Shown here one piece after another: positions 11,001 through 19,700 of a stretch of 33,818 nucleotides of DNA. The stretch is taken from the NCBI RefSeq assembly GCF_000485595.1, contig NW_014577258.1, forward strand, positions 599,486 to 633,303. Direction: 5' to 3'. Position numbers and translations under genes: made by a program. The notes below the pieces were generated by a model, which was given only the letters and a program-made list of their open reading frames with translations, ran no database searches and was not told the origin of the DNA. The number at the start of each line of letters is the position of its first letter. Position 1 is the stretch's first letter. Origin of the DNA: Priapulus caudatus. Lineage: Eukaryota; Priapulida; Priapulimorpha; Priapulimorphida; Priapulidae.

Positions 11001-14000
11001 TCAACGCAGGACGACCTGCATTTCCCTCCAATACAACAGCAAGTGTAAAGTGTTGTTGTGCACTTACACTCTTATTGAATCAATGCTCCCCGTTGTGCCT
11101 GCGTATGTATGGCAACCGTCCCCCCCCCCCACTGTAAGATGGAAACGGTGGAATGCGTAATACTAGTCAGTAACCTGTATAATTTCGCTAGTGGTTTTGA
11201 ATTGTCGCAAAAATTTCGCGCGAAGATCGATACGCAGGTGACCCAACGACGCCGAGGACGACCGCCAACCGAGAAAGATCAAAGGCCCACTAAGTGTGGC
11301 CTACCCTTTTCCCGGAATCTTACCGCGGCCGCCCGCAGAAGAGACCCGCGGAAATGCGAACTGACCAACGGTAGGCGAAATAACAACACAGCGTCTTCGC
11401 TTTCACACATGCAACAACACCGCTCTTCTTCGCTCAGCAACCTTGTCAACATGATTTCGGGAATTCAACCCACGACACCGAGATCCCTGCGGCGGAAGCA
11501 ACACACGCCCAACGGCGCGAAATTAACGCCACTCGGCGAAAATGTAACCGACCTCGCGAAAATTGTCACATCGGAGTCTGAATCAGCAATGAAAGATATG
11601 TGTATATAATACCGCGAAACAATTATGGCGTATACAGTACTCTGTCTGGCTCACACGTCCGATTCCCCGCTACCCGCTAAACAGCTGCAAGAGCGAACCA
11701 CGCCTGGCGCGACTTCGACGAGGCACGACATAACCTAGTGCGAGCGCAGAAGGCTTGAGGGCCAAAACAACGACAAGAGATAAAAAACACTCTGCGGTGG
11801 ACCTCGACCGCAGGGAGCACAGGCGTACAGACCTCGACAGAAGAACAATTACCGAGCGCATGTCTCCAACCACAGCCAGTGAGTGCCATCACCCGCCGCG
11901 CCCCCCCCAGCCCTACCCACCCCACAGCCACGCCAGTGGAAAAAATTATTTATTTTTCGGGCATACTTTCAAGGCTCGCGCGCATGAATAATTGCACTCT
12001 ATTTTTTTCACTGCACACACCACCACCATCATCAAGCCTATAGTGCACTAGAACGATAATCAGACACGCCGACCGGTTTTGTTCGCCCGGTTTCATCTTG
12101 CTCTTTGCAGTAAAACTGCTGTTGTCTTTATATGTAGGAGTAAATCGCCAGGGTGTATAACTTCTTGTGTGAATTAATCGCATGTGCTACAAGGTGTCGC
12201 ATTTCTCACTGCACAGATTCACAGGCTGCACCTAAAAATCCAGAAAGCTGCCCAACGACTGGGAATATAGACCTGCTCACGACCGAGTTTGCTAGCATGA
12301 TGAGGAGGAAACTCAGGTATATGTGCAGCCTAGTATTGTTCACCTATTTACAATAATGAAGAATACCCTTGTCAACTATTACAAATTACATATTATTATT
12401 ACAAACAGAGCCTGTATGATGTGACTTGACTCGTTAGTATTGCGAGGATTTGTGGGTGCGTGTGTCTGTGCATGCATGCGTGCTTGGGCACATGCGTGTA
12501 CCTGTCCAATCTTGTCCAATGTATGTACACTGTAAAAGTTGACTGCCAGGCTAATTCTCTGCTGCTCGCAATACATTTCAGTGAGTTCAAGGAGCGACAG
12601 GAGGTCCCTGACCTGACGCTGGGGAGCCGCCAGCTGCTTGACTCGCAGTTGGAGACTGTGACACAGCTGGCCAGTGAACTCAACCTCAGAGTGACCAAGA
12701 CTGTCGAGGTACGCATGCGGCGAGCGCGTAAGCAGAATGGCAGGAGGCACAGGCAAACTGCTGCTGAGAGGGTCTATGTCCCCCAGGGTACTGCCGGAAC
12801 GTACCCTGGTACTATCTAATATGCTGGACCGTATCTCGCCTACTCCACTAACGAGTCTAGGGAGTCACCTACGCCTACTCCCTAACCCTAACCCTAACCA
12901 TAACCATATCAGATAGTTACCAGGGTACGTTTTGGTATACCGGACCGTACCCAGGGTACGTTCCGGCAGTACCCTGGCGGACATAGACCCTATGAGCCAA
13001 ACTGCTGTGGTCTGCTGAACACAAATTGAGCTGTTTGTCAAACATTGAGACGGAGTAGTGAATGTGTATAGGGAGAGGCGGAATAGTTGTGTGAATGTGT
13101 ATAGAAATAGAATAATTTTGTGAGTGTATATATAATGACAGAATAGCTGTGTAAATGTATGTAAAGATGCTATAGTTGTGTGGATATCAGGAGTAAATGA
13201 TAGGGAAGGAGTGTGACTTCAATAAACAAGGGAAATTCGTCATTTACTAGCCTTATAATACCTACGATTTACTACGCGTAACTCATCCAACTTGAGCTCA
13301 AATCGTACACAGTACATTCGCCTAGCATCGTGTGAAATCGTTTCCTTGTATACAGACTACAACGTACGACATGATTATCCATTCTTTGGCCATCAATCCG
13401 AACGTATTCCCCGCTGAACTTGCAAACAAAAGGCAGCTACTAACCATTCTTGCTCACTCGGCGAGGCGGTGTGGCTTTCAGGGAGTTGCGGTGGGCGTGC
13501 GTGCATGGGGGGCATACCAGCTGTATGCTGGTATGTAGCTGTATGCCGGGTCAAAGGTTATCTCGACGAGTGTTGCGTCGATGTTCAATCTCCCAGCGAT
13601 CCACACCGCCTCGCCGAGTCAGCGAGAGTGGTTAGTAGCTGCCTTTTGTTTGCAAGTTCGGCGGGGAATTCGTTTGGATTGATGGCCAAAGAATGAATAA
13701 TGGTGTCGTACGTTTTAGTCTGTATCTCCGGATTGCTGGTGTATACGAGAAAACGATTTCGCACGATGCTAGGCGAATGTACTGTGTACGATTTGAACTC
13801 AAGTTGGAATAGTTACGCGTAGCAAATCTTAGGTATTATAAGGCTAGTAAATGACGAATTTCCCTTGTTTATTGAAGTCACACTCCTTCCCTATTATCTA
13901 CTCCTGGTGGATATGTATAGAAACAGTATAGCTATGTGGATATGTGTTGGTGAAATCATGTAGAGATGTGAAAGTTGCTCTGCTGTAGGGAGTGTTGAAA

Positions 14001-14272
14001 GTTAGGAGGGATTGCAATTGTGCAAAGTGATTAAAATAACGTTTGGCTTACCCTATCTGAGAGAATTGTAGTTGGTGCTGAATGTAAACTGTTATTGCTG
14101 TGATACAGTCCTACCTGATATGTTCTTAATCACATTGATTTAATACGTCAGTTTTAAGTTATAACTACACCGGGATCTTCTTTATTAGCACTGTCCAATG
14201 TTTTATGTCGTATTGTGCTTTCTTAATTTACAGGGAGAAGATAAATTCCTGAAGATTGAGAGAAAAACATGA
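5013..14272 (+). CDS. FKBP6: FKBP6-like gene, copy 2 context (ends clean, middle noisy)
   Basis: Proposed exons: 5013-5087, 7956-8078, 8591-8686, 8921-9146, 9657-9717, 10253-about 10390, 10573-10883, 11685-11878, 12217-12316, 12582-12708 and 14234-14272 (stop TGA). The outer exons have good splice sites; those from 11878 onward fit in phase. Exons between 8094 and 11878 repeat copy 1 but are broken by many small, mainly inserted, bases, so no intact protein can be read. Exon 7956-8078 also holds a frame break. If the middle is corrected by copy 1, the product is an inactive FKBP domain, three TPRs and a C-terminal tail of about 90 residues that vertebrate FKBP6 lacks. The gene lies head-to-tail with TTC17, 2.3 kb upstream of its start. 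Confidence 0.7.
5088..7955. other. FKBP6 intron: repeats only
   Basis: No exon is recognised. The stretch 5106-5160 resembles the inverted-repeat element at 17188-17327 (agctctagtactatagcc). The stretch 5753-6150 is a pyrimidine-rich degenerate tandem repeat. The remainder, about 6160-7955, is AT-rich with no clear repeat or coding signal. Confidence 0.5.
5753..6150. repeat. Degenerate pyrimidine-rich tandem repeat
   Basis: The phrase cctgaaaaataaacgctc recurs with changes near 5843, 5934, 6008, 6052 and 6140, each followed by a long TTCTTC/CTTTCTC tract. Spacing is roughly 45-90 bp. Apparent open frames here are low-complexity artefacts. Confidence 0.65.
7956..8078 (+). CDS. FKBP6: FKBP6 exon: start of FKBP domain, with frame break
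   Basis: The acceptor is gtattgcag and the donor GAGA|gtatgt (phase 1), which fits the two-base entry of the next exon (A+TT). The last two thirds reads DVSDGHGLVWKKIDVPGVGD, then IVPEYASVE, aligning with GVLKDVIREGAGDLVAPDASV of FKBP6. The first bases read EPNFDAQ in another frame, and the domain frame upstream is closed by TGA, so one base appears missing (or two added) near 7970-7985. No second copy of this exon exists in the window. Confidence 0.7.
8591..8686 (+). pseudogene. FKBP6: FKBP6 copy 2 exon (counterpart of 835-924), frame broken
   Basis: The same acceptor gcttcag and donor AGAG|gtatga as copy 1. It is 96 nt against 90, with added bases that interrupt the HYNGYLE...EPFDS frame. 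Confidence 0.65.
8921..9146 (+). pseudogene. FKBP6: FKBP6 copy 2 exon (counterpart of 1128-1330), frame broken
   Basis: 226 nt against 203 in copy 1. Pieces of the FKBP core (MRKDEE, FAKW, RVMFK) appear in different frames. Splice sites gatgacag and ACTGCG|gtgggt are preserved. Confidence 0.65.
9657..9717 (+). pseudogene. FKBP6: FKBP6 copy 2 exon (counterpart of 1790-1849)
   Basis: 61 nt against 60, with compensating added and missing bases. Acceptor cgtttag and donor GAG|gtacgt are kept. Confidence 0.65.
10253..10390 (+). pseudogene. FKBP6: FKBP6 copy 2 exon (counterpart of 2334-2453)
   Basis: The acceptor ccgcag is kept. The exon body is broken by several added bases, and the donor region (CAG|gtacga in copy 1) is scrambled, so the right end is approximate. 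Confidence 0.55.
10573..10883 (+). pseudogene. FKBP6: FKBP6 copy 2 exon (counterpart of 2624-2761) with GC-rich insertion
   Basis: Both ends match copy 1, but about 165 bp of GC-rich sequence replaces the short stretch encoding the SVTSIK region. Exon length is 311 nt against 138. Confidence 0.6.
10608..10795. other. GC-rich insert unique to copy 2
   Basis: This stretch, rich in ccccc and cgccgg, interrupts what is a TPR exon in copy 1. It has no inverted ends and no target duplication that I can see, and it matches nothing else in the window. It may be long-read junk or an unplaced fragment. Confidence 0.5.
11685..11878 (+). pseudogene. FKBP6: FKBP6 copy 2 exon (counterpart of 3272-3431), with true right end
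   Basis: The acceptor is ctaaacag. The left part is noisy (ARHNLVRAQK split across frames). After CGCATG the sequence continues with SPTTA codons to A|gtgagt at 11879 in phase 1, and the next exon at 12217 accepts that phase. This gives the likely natural end of the exon that is missing from copy 1. Confidence 0.55.
11884..12216. other. FKBP6 intron
   Basis: An intron between the last TPR exon and the tail exons. It contains a C-rich stretch (11893-11935) and no other recognisable feature. Confidence 0.5.
12217..12316 (+). CDS. FKBP6: FKBP6 C-terminal tail exon 1
   Basis: The acceptor is ctgcacag and the donor CTCAG|gtatat. Entered in phase 1 and left in phase 2, it reads SQAAPKNPESCPTTGNIDLL, then TTEFASMMRRKL. 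It is clean, unlike the region to its left. It is linked to FKBP6 by phase on both sides; the sequence has no match to vertebrate FKBP6 that I recognise. Confidence 0.6.
12582..12708 (+). CDS. FKBP6: FKBP6 C-terminal tail exon 2
   Basis: The acceptor is acatttcag and the donor GAG|gtacgc. The previous AG plus T gives S, then EFKERQEVPDLTLGSRQLL and DSQLETVTQLASELNLRVTK. The second half is a probable amphipathic helix (leucines at heptad-like spacing). The exon ends in phase 0. Confidence 0.65.
12769..12991. mobile_element. MITE with 41-bp inverted ends
   Basis: The left end (agggtctatgtcccccaggg...) and the right end are near-perfect inverted copies over about 41 bp, differing at one base I could see. 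The centre holds a few ccctaa units. A secondary ccagggtacgtt word repeats inside. No clear target duplication; cTGAG/aTGAG flanks are only partly alike. Confidence 0.75.
13184..13916. mobile_element. Foldback element with arms of about 300 bp
   Basis: The left arm (about 13184-13480) and right arm (about 13597-13916) are inverted copies, for example acttcaataaacaagggaaa near 13217 against its complement near 13865. A unique loop of about 115 bp separates them. Short open frames at 13332-13696 fall in the arms and loop and are not gene-like. Long arms with a short loop are typical of foldback-type non-autonomous elements. Confidence 0.75.
14234..14272 (+). CDS. FKBP6: FKBP6 terminal exon with stop
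   Basis: The acceptor aatttacag is in phase 0. Thirteen codons read GEDKFLKIERKT then TGA at 14270-14272. Phase and position fit exon 12582-12708. The exon is very short, so confidence rests on splice phase. Confidence 0.55.
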   Translation, partial: GEDKFLKIERKT

Positions 14273-15481
14273 GATGTTCCTATGTGGAATAGTCATCAAA
14301 TGTTTCGGTGAAGAGTCTCAGGGAAATTGGGTTACAACATTGCCGAGCTATAATTTCATTTCAGTCCATATTGCTTCATCTTTATTTTCATGTACTTAAG
14401 GAAAATGTTTTGAAGCCCCTGCCACTTGAATCACTTAATTGCTTGTTTATTTGTTGATTAGTGAGCTTTGTGATGGTAAATACTTTCCCTTATAAAACTT
14501 AACTATAACTTTTGTTGAAATGGGCATAAAAGCATAAACGCCATTTGTGTTTATATACTTTGAAGTTTTTCATTGATATATCCATGTGAGATTTTATAGT
14601 TGCTTAGCCTTTTTTTTCGATTTAATGTGAAGAATTTATATGTACCATGTTATCATTGAAGAAAGGTCGTAGGGCATTTGCACCCTGGTTTATGTGTGGA
14701 AGCCTCTTTATGGACCAAAATTGCTTCCTTGTTTGATGTGTTGGTGTTTTGGCAATTTCAGTTATAGGCTCATTGTCATATATAGCAATCTAACCAAGAG
14801 TGAATAATCAGCAATTCTGTTCCTCGAATTATGACGATGATGGCATTTGCTTTAATTTTATTCTTGTTGTCAATTTTATGCAAGAGGTTCGACTTCAACA
14901 ATATCCGTGCAAGACAGCATGTGCGCCATGCTACTATATCAGTGTGTAAGCACTGTATTCTGTTTTTTTTTCACTTGCTAACAAATCTGCCATGAGCCAA
15001 ATTCGATCTTTTTGAACTATGTATGTATTATGCATAAGCTAGCTAGCACCTATACCTAGTCTAAAGTTCAAAACGAAAAAGCCATGGAGAAGTTTTCCCG
15101 TTATAGCTTGAGGAAATCATGTCATTTCGTGTGGTATGTGATGTACGTACGTATTATCGAAATAGCATTTTTGACTGGAGATAAATGAAGCATACATGGG
15201 TTCATTGTAAAACACGTACCTTGATCAGCTGTCTAACGTTTTAGCTGCCTGTGTGATTAAGATACTCATTTTGTATTCACATCTTCTTAAGCTCTAAGAA
15301 GTGGAGTACCTGACACTCTTGTCTTTTGCATTATGAATCGGGTGAACATTGTATAACTGTATATTGCCCTTATGTCTAGTAAAAAAACGATCATACCATA
15401 GATGCTGCGCTTGCTATAGCATCATATAATTTTTTTAATAATGTATTATTTCTGTATTATCGTTTTAGCCATTATTTTGGT

Positions 15482-15487
15482 AATAAA
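15482..15487 (+). promoter_or_regulatory. FKBP6: Candidate polyadenylation signal for FKBP6
   Basis: AATAAA in taataaataagg about 1.2 kb past the stop codon. It is the first canonical hexamer I noticed downstream of the stop, but the sequence is AT-rich, so chance is a real possibility. Confidence 0.25.
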
Positions 15488-16529
15488 TAAGGTGTCGTAA
15501 TGAAAAGAATTAATGCTGTAGATGCTAATTAATATATAGTTTACTTCACATTCACATTGCAAATGCTGTGGGAAAATGTAGTTGAATGACGTGTTACGAC
15601 ACTTTCATCGAGCTGTTAATGGATTTTACGACGCTGTTAATGGCCTGGTTATAATAATATGACTCCCTCGATCCCCCACCGCACCCATTTATTTACTCAC
15701 TCTTTTACGTTTCCCGTCCACCACTTTAATTTACCTTGTCTTTCTCAACTCGCACCGTTCCATTCTCTTTTCAGTTCGTTATCTAATTAACACTTGTCCT
15801 CCTCGTCCCCTACTCCTACTCATCCCTGAACCTCTTCTTTAATTTCTTTCTTTCCCCAGTCTTCATCTACAGCGCTTCCCTTATGTGAAAACATGACTGA
15901 ATTAACAAAGGCATAGCATGCATATGGTGGTAAAAAAATTAAATGCGCATTATGTCTTGCAATTACACATTGATCGAGTGAGTCATTGGCATAGACAACG
16001 TTCATTCTTGCTGTCGCCCTCTCCCTTTCTCTTCTCTCCCCTCCTCTCTCGGTCTGCCCCTCTCTCCCATCTCTCTATGCCTTCTCTATCCACCCTTCAT
16101 TTCTCTCCCAATCCACTTACCTCGTGGCGGTACCGCCTCTGCCACTTGGTCATCTACCATCCCATCCCTCTTTCCCCCTTCGTCTCTTGATTAATTCTTC
16201 ACCACCTCTCCTTCCCACACTCCCCCCTCCGCATCTTCTCTTCTCATTTGAAAACTATACGTCAGTATGTCGTCTCTTCTTTAAATGCATTATTCAAACA
16301 AAATAAGAATTGATTTTACCATATGCTATAGTATAGACGGGAATCTTGTATCTTGTATCTTGGGGTCCCTCTGTTGTATTTCACAAGGCACAGATTCTCT
16401 TGGAATGTGCGGGGAAATCCTGTAGATAAGGAAATTCTGTCTACAAGTTAGCATTAATTAATTAACTTTCTCTAATTGATAATGCCTTGAGTATTACTTA
16501 AGTAATGCCTTGCCAATTACTTTCTCTAA

Positions 16530-16619
16530 TTGGGAATGCTAAACACGAAACCCGTGTCACCGGGTGAAAGCGCAACTACCGATTAGCCCAGTGACCGGCT
16601 CAGCAGCATATAAAGAAGT
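16530..16619 (+). promoter_or_regulatory. TTC17: TTC17 upstream region
   Basis: Less AT-rich sequence just before the start codon, with a cacccggtgacacgg-like inverted motif (gtgtcaccgggtg at 16554). Mapping the transcription start is not possible from sequence. The TATAAA at 16609 is too close to the ATG to serve it. Confidence 0.3.
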
Positions 16620-16733
16620 ATGGCGTGGTGTGAAGTGTTTGTATTTGTTGGCATTTGTTGCATATTAAATGCAAATACTTCACATGCATATTCGCACTGG
16701 GTTGTGACAGAAGATGGTCTCATCAAAGCTCAG
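16620..16733 (+). CDS. TTC17: TTC17 exon 1: start codon and signal peptide
   Basis: ATG at 16620 has A at -3 and G at +4. The peptide opens MAWCEVFVFVGICCILNA, a hydrophobic signal core, with a likely cleavage after SHA at residue 23. Then HWVVTEDGLIKAQ matches the mature N-terminus of TTC17. Donor CAG|gtgtga, phase 0. It is only 38 codons and easily missed. Confidence 0.88.
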
Positions 16734-19700
16734 GTGTGATACGCAAGTGATTGACGCGATTCCCTTAAATCTAAATAACAAATCTAACGATGATCTGATT
16801 ATGATAATGATAAACTTGATAAAGCTTTATCACAGTGACAATCACTGAATCAGCCTCCACTTCAACTTGAACTTGTTCAAGTTGTTGTTGTTGTTGAACT
16901 AGTACTAGTAGTAGTAGTAGAGTAGAATTCAGATTTCATTTCAAATCTTATTTACGCTATCAGCCTATACAATGGTCACATATATAACAGTAATCGGTCA
17001 GTATAGCGGCCCATACACGCACAATGTAATTGACAATAATATTGGTATTCTGTTGGCCACCAACGGCACCATGTCAATAATAATAATATTTTGCTATTGT
17101 GAAATATCGTCATTTGTGCTCTGATGCTGAAGGTGAACAGACATGGATCCTAGGGTTGCCCTTGCGAAAAAAGGCTCATGTTTGGATAGCTCTAGTAACT
17201 ATAGCCCGCGTACAGTTGCCGCAGGTTATTATAGGCTAAAAGTTGTGAGAATAAAACTCATATGCAGTTGCCATATGAAGTTCTATAGCCCTGCGGCAAC
17301 TGTACGCGGGCTATAGTTACTAGAGCTCATGTTTGGAGAACATAACTGTTATAAACAGGGTTTCTTCTGAGGGAAAATTAGACAACGGCGGTAAGGCCAA
17401 AACAAAATATAGGTGTGGTTACCGTTTCATGCCGAAAAAAAATAGGGTAGGTAGGTAGGGAAAACATTTTATTTTATTGAAACATTTTATTTACGAACCA
17501 TGGGGCCGTTGTCAGAAACAAAATTAGTCGCAACATTAGTCTTACCATTAACTTCCACTCGTAAACCGTTGACAGAAACATCGTAAGGTTACGAGAACGA
17601 AAAATCCTCGAAAATATCCTCATAACATTACGAGAGCCCAGACCCTCTCGTAACTTTAATATTAAGTTGAAAATAACACATTTACACTACGAATTACAAT
17701 TATAGTGATATTATATTTTATAATAATGAATAAAATGTGTGTTTTTCTTGAAAAACACGTCAAAATCATTAATTATCTAGCGCTAATAAAACAAAACAAT
17801 ACATTTACAAATGGCGTATGGCATTTGTTCTCTTGTTCTAAAGGTTTTCCACGCTTGCCACGATTCTCGCGTCTCGCGTTACAGTGTGAGAATTTGTCTT
17901 GTTGTGCAGAATAAATTCATGACCACGTCGTTTTTCGTCAAATATTATTTATATGTGGTTAGCCATCATAATATGCATAAATTACTGTGATGTACAATAA
18001 ATGTGTATGAATTTGCATTTTGTGATTGATTCTCATCCAATCAGCAGCCTTGTGATGAAGTTCCTGTTATCGTAAGTTTTCTGATAGCTGCGATGTGTTT
18101 CTGTCAACGCTAGTCTCGCAACATCAGCATTAGTCGTAAGTGTTATCGTAGCATTAACTTCAGCATTAACTTTACGATGTTTCTGACAACGGGCCCCATG
18201 TCCGAAGGATGTGCGTTGTGCCTTTTGAAGCAGGAACTGTCCAATTCATTTTTTTCTTTTTCATTTTTATTTTTTTATTTTAAAGAAAATTTACAATAAA
18301 ATGTTTAGGGTCGCTGGGAATAAATAGGGTCGGTCGGAAAACGGTAACCACACCTATATTTTGTTTTGGCCTAATGGCCAGTTTGGGGAAAAAACGTGCA
18401 GGATGGATTCAAAGGGATGCAGTAGGCACGAATGTGGATTCTGCAGGCAGACGCGGGGGGAGAGAGGTAGAGGTGGGTTCTGGGGGTCTCCCCCAGCAAA
18501 ATTTCAAAAATTTGAATCTCTTAGACTGCATTTGAGGCACCCCGAAAATAAAATTTCACCTTTTAGTTTATATCTTACTCTGTTAGCAGACCTACCAAGT
18601 CTCATGCATTTCGCGGGAGACTCACGCACGCATCTGGACCCATTCTCCCGCACTCCCGCATGCCCTACGCATTCTCACGCATTCACGCAAAAGAAAAAGA
18701 AAAGAAAAATAGCAGCCCGCGACATCTCTAGCTGTTACCCAGGTCTGTGGCTGTGCACATCGTGGCTCGTGCTTGCTGGCTGGGGCGGCATTGATTGAAG
18801 TACGGGGGTGGGGGCGAATGCACTGATTGTTAAACTTAGAGTCGCGTGGGTATGCTTATTGCTGTAATATGTAGGGGTGGGCACCGCTGGTATGAGGGAG
18901 CGACAGCAAAACTTTCCTGGAATCGAGGAAAAAGCTGCAATCAGGAATGACACAGGAGTGTGCCGGCACGCAAAAAGAAACATTGCTGTGAATTTCATTA
19001 CGATTTTCCATGTATATAGTCAGAAGCACGTGGTGATCTACCGTATATACTCGCGTAATAACCGCAAATTTGGCCTCAGATTTCAACCCTGTATTTGCTC
19101 TGCGGTTTATAAGTGCGCCATACCGTGAGGGGAAATATACTAGGCGCAATACTTGTTTACCCGGTTCAAATTGAGGTGCGGCTTATAGGCGCCCGCGGTT
19201 ATTACGCGATCATATACGGTATTTATTTTTGGATTGACACTATTTTGAAAATGGCAGGCAAATACAGGAACATTTTCACAACGGCGTTGTTAAATTTGAC
19301 AACGGCGGTGCACCGCAGTGCTTCCTATGTAGAAGAAACCCTGATAAATAATGTTGGGTGAACATAATGGCATAACTGTTTAGGTGCCAAAATCGTCTCA
19401 GATTGATCAAGATTGATCAGATTTATCAGATTCATTACATTGTTCAGACGGCCCTCAATTTAAAGGAATAATATGGCCATTGATTATGCAATGTTGACGA
19501 ATGCTAGAGTAACTGGCACCTTGTGTAGTTAATAAGTACATTACCTTATAGCCAAACGCGTATTAGTTTGTCCAATATCACTGCTGGTTACTAAGAAATG
19601 TCTAATTGAAATCCACAGTCCAAGAAATGTTTACAGTTTACAGTTTCACTTTCAAACCGCTGCACGCAAAGCGGGTGTGATATAGATTTATAGTGCACCG

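Larger units (their letters stand above)
8094..11878 (+). pseudogene. FKBP6: Second, indel-scarred copy of the FKBP6 middle region
   Basis: This segment is collinear with 368-3431, exon and intron alike. Differences are dominated by single added bases, spread evenly across exons and introns. It also carries extra GC-rich stretches missing from copy 1 (about 10608-10795 and within 11230-11580). Even scarring of coding and non-coding sequence is what uncorrected long-read error looks like; a decaying gene would show more substitutions. Both explanations remain possible. The open frame of 166 codons at 11109-11609 lies in the intronic repeat and is not a gene. Confidence 0.75.
12709..14233. other. 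FKBP6 last intron with two inverted-repeat elements
   Basis: It holds the elements at 12769-12991 and 13184-13916. Around the second lies a degenerate gtgtgaatgtgtatagaa repeat (about 13050-13180 and 13910-13980). Confidence 0.6.
14273..16619. other. FKBP6 3' region and spacer to TTC17
   Basis: AT-rich, with no exon recognised. A candidate polyadenylation signal lies at 15482-15487. The stretch 16010-16250 is C/T-rich low complexity whose open frames are not gene-like. The immediate TTC17 upstream region is 16530-16619. Confidence 0.5.

Noticed and set aside
11109-11609. 166-codon open frame on the + strand
   Set aside because: It lies in the noisy copy of the intronic MITE (counterpart 3016-3232), which is non-coding in the clean copy.
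12379-12819. Overlapping open frames on both strands of 105-125 codons
   Set aside because: They shadow the FKBP6 tail exon 12582-12708; only the + frame has proper splice sites and phase.
16609-16614. TATAAA as TTC17 promoter
   Set aside because: It ends 5 bp before the ATG; a start site 25-30 bp downstream would remove the start codon.
18361-18798. 145-codon open frame
   Set aside because: It spans repeat sequence and an element boundary and has no motif or splice support.
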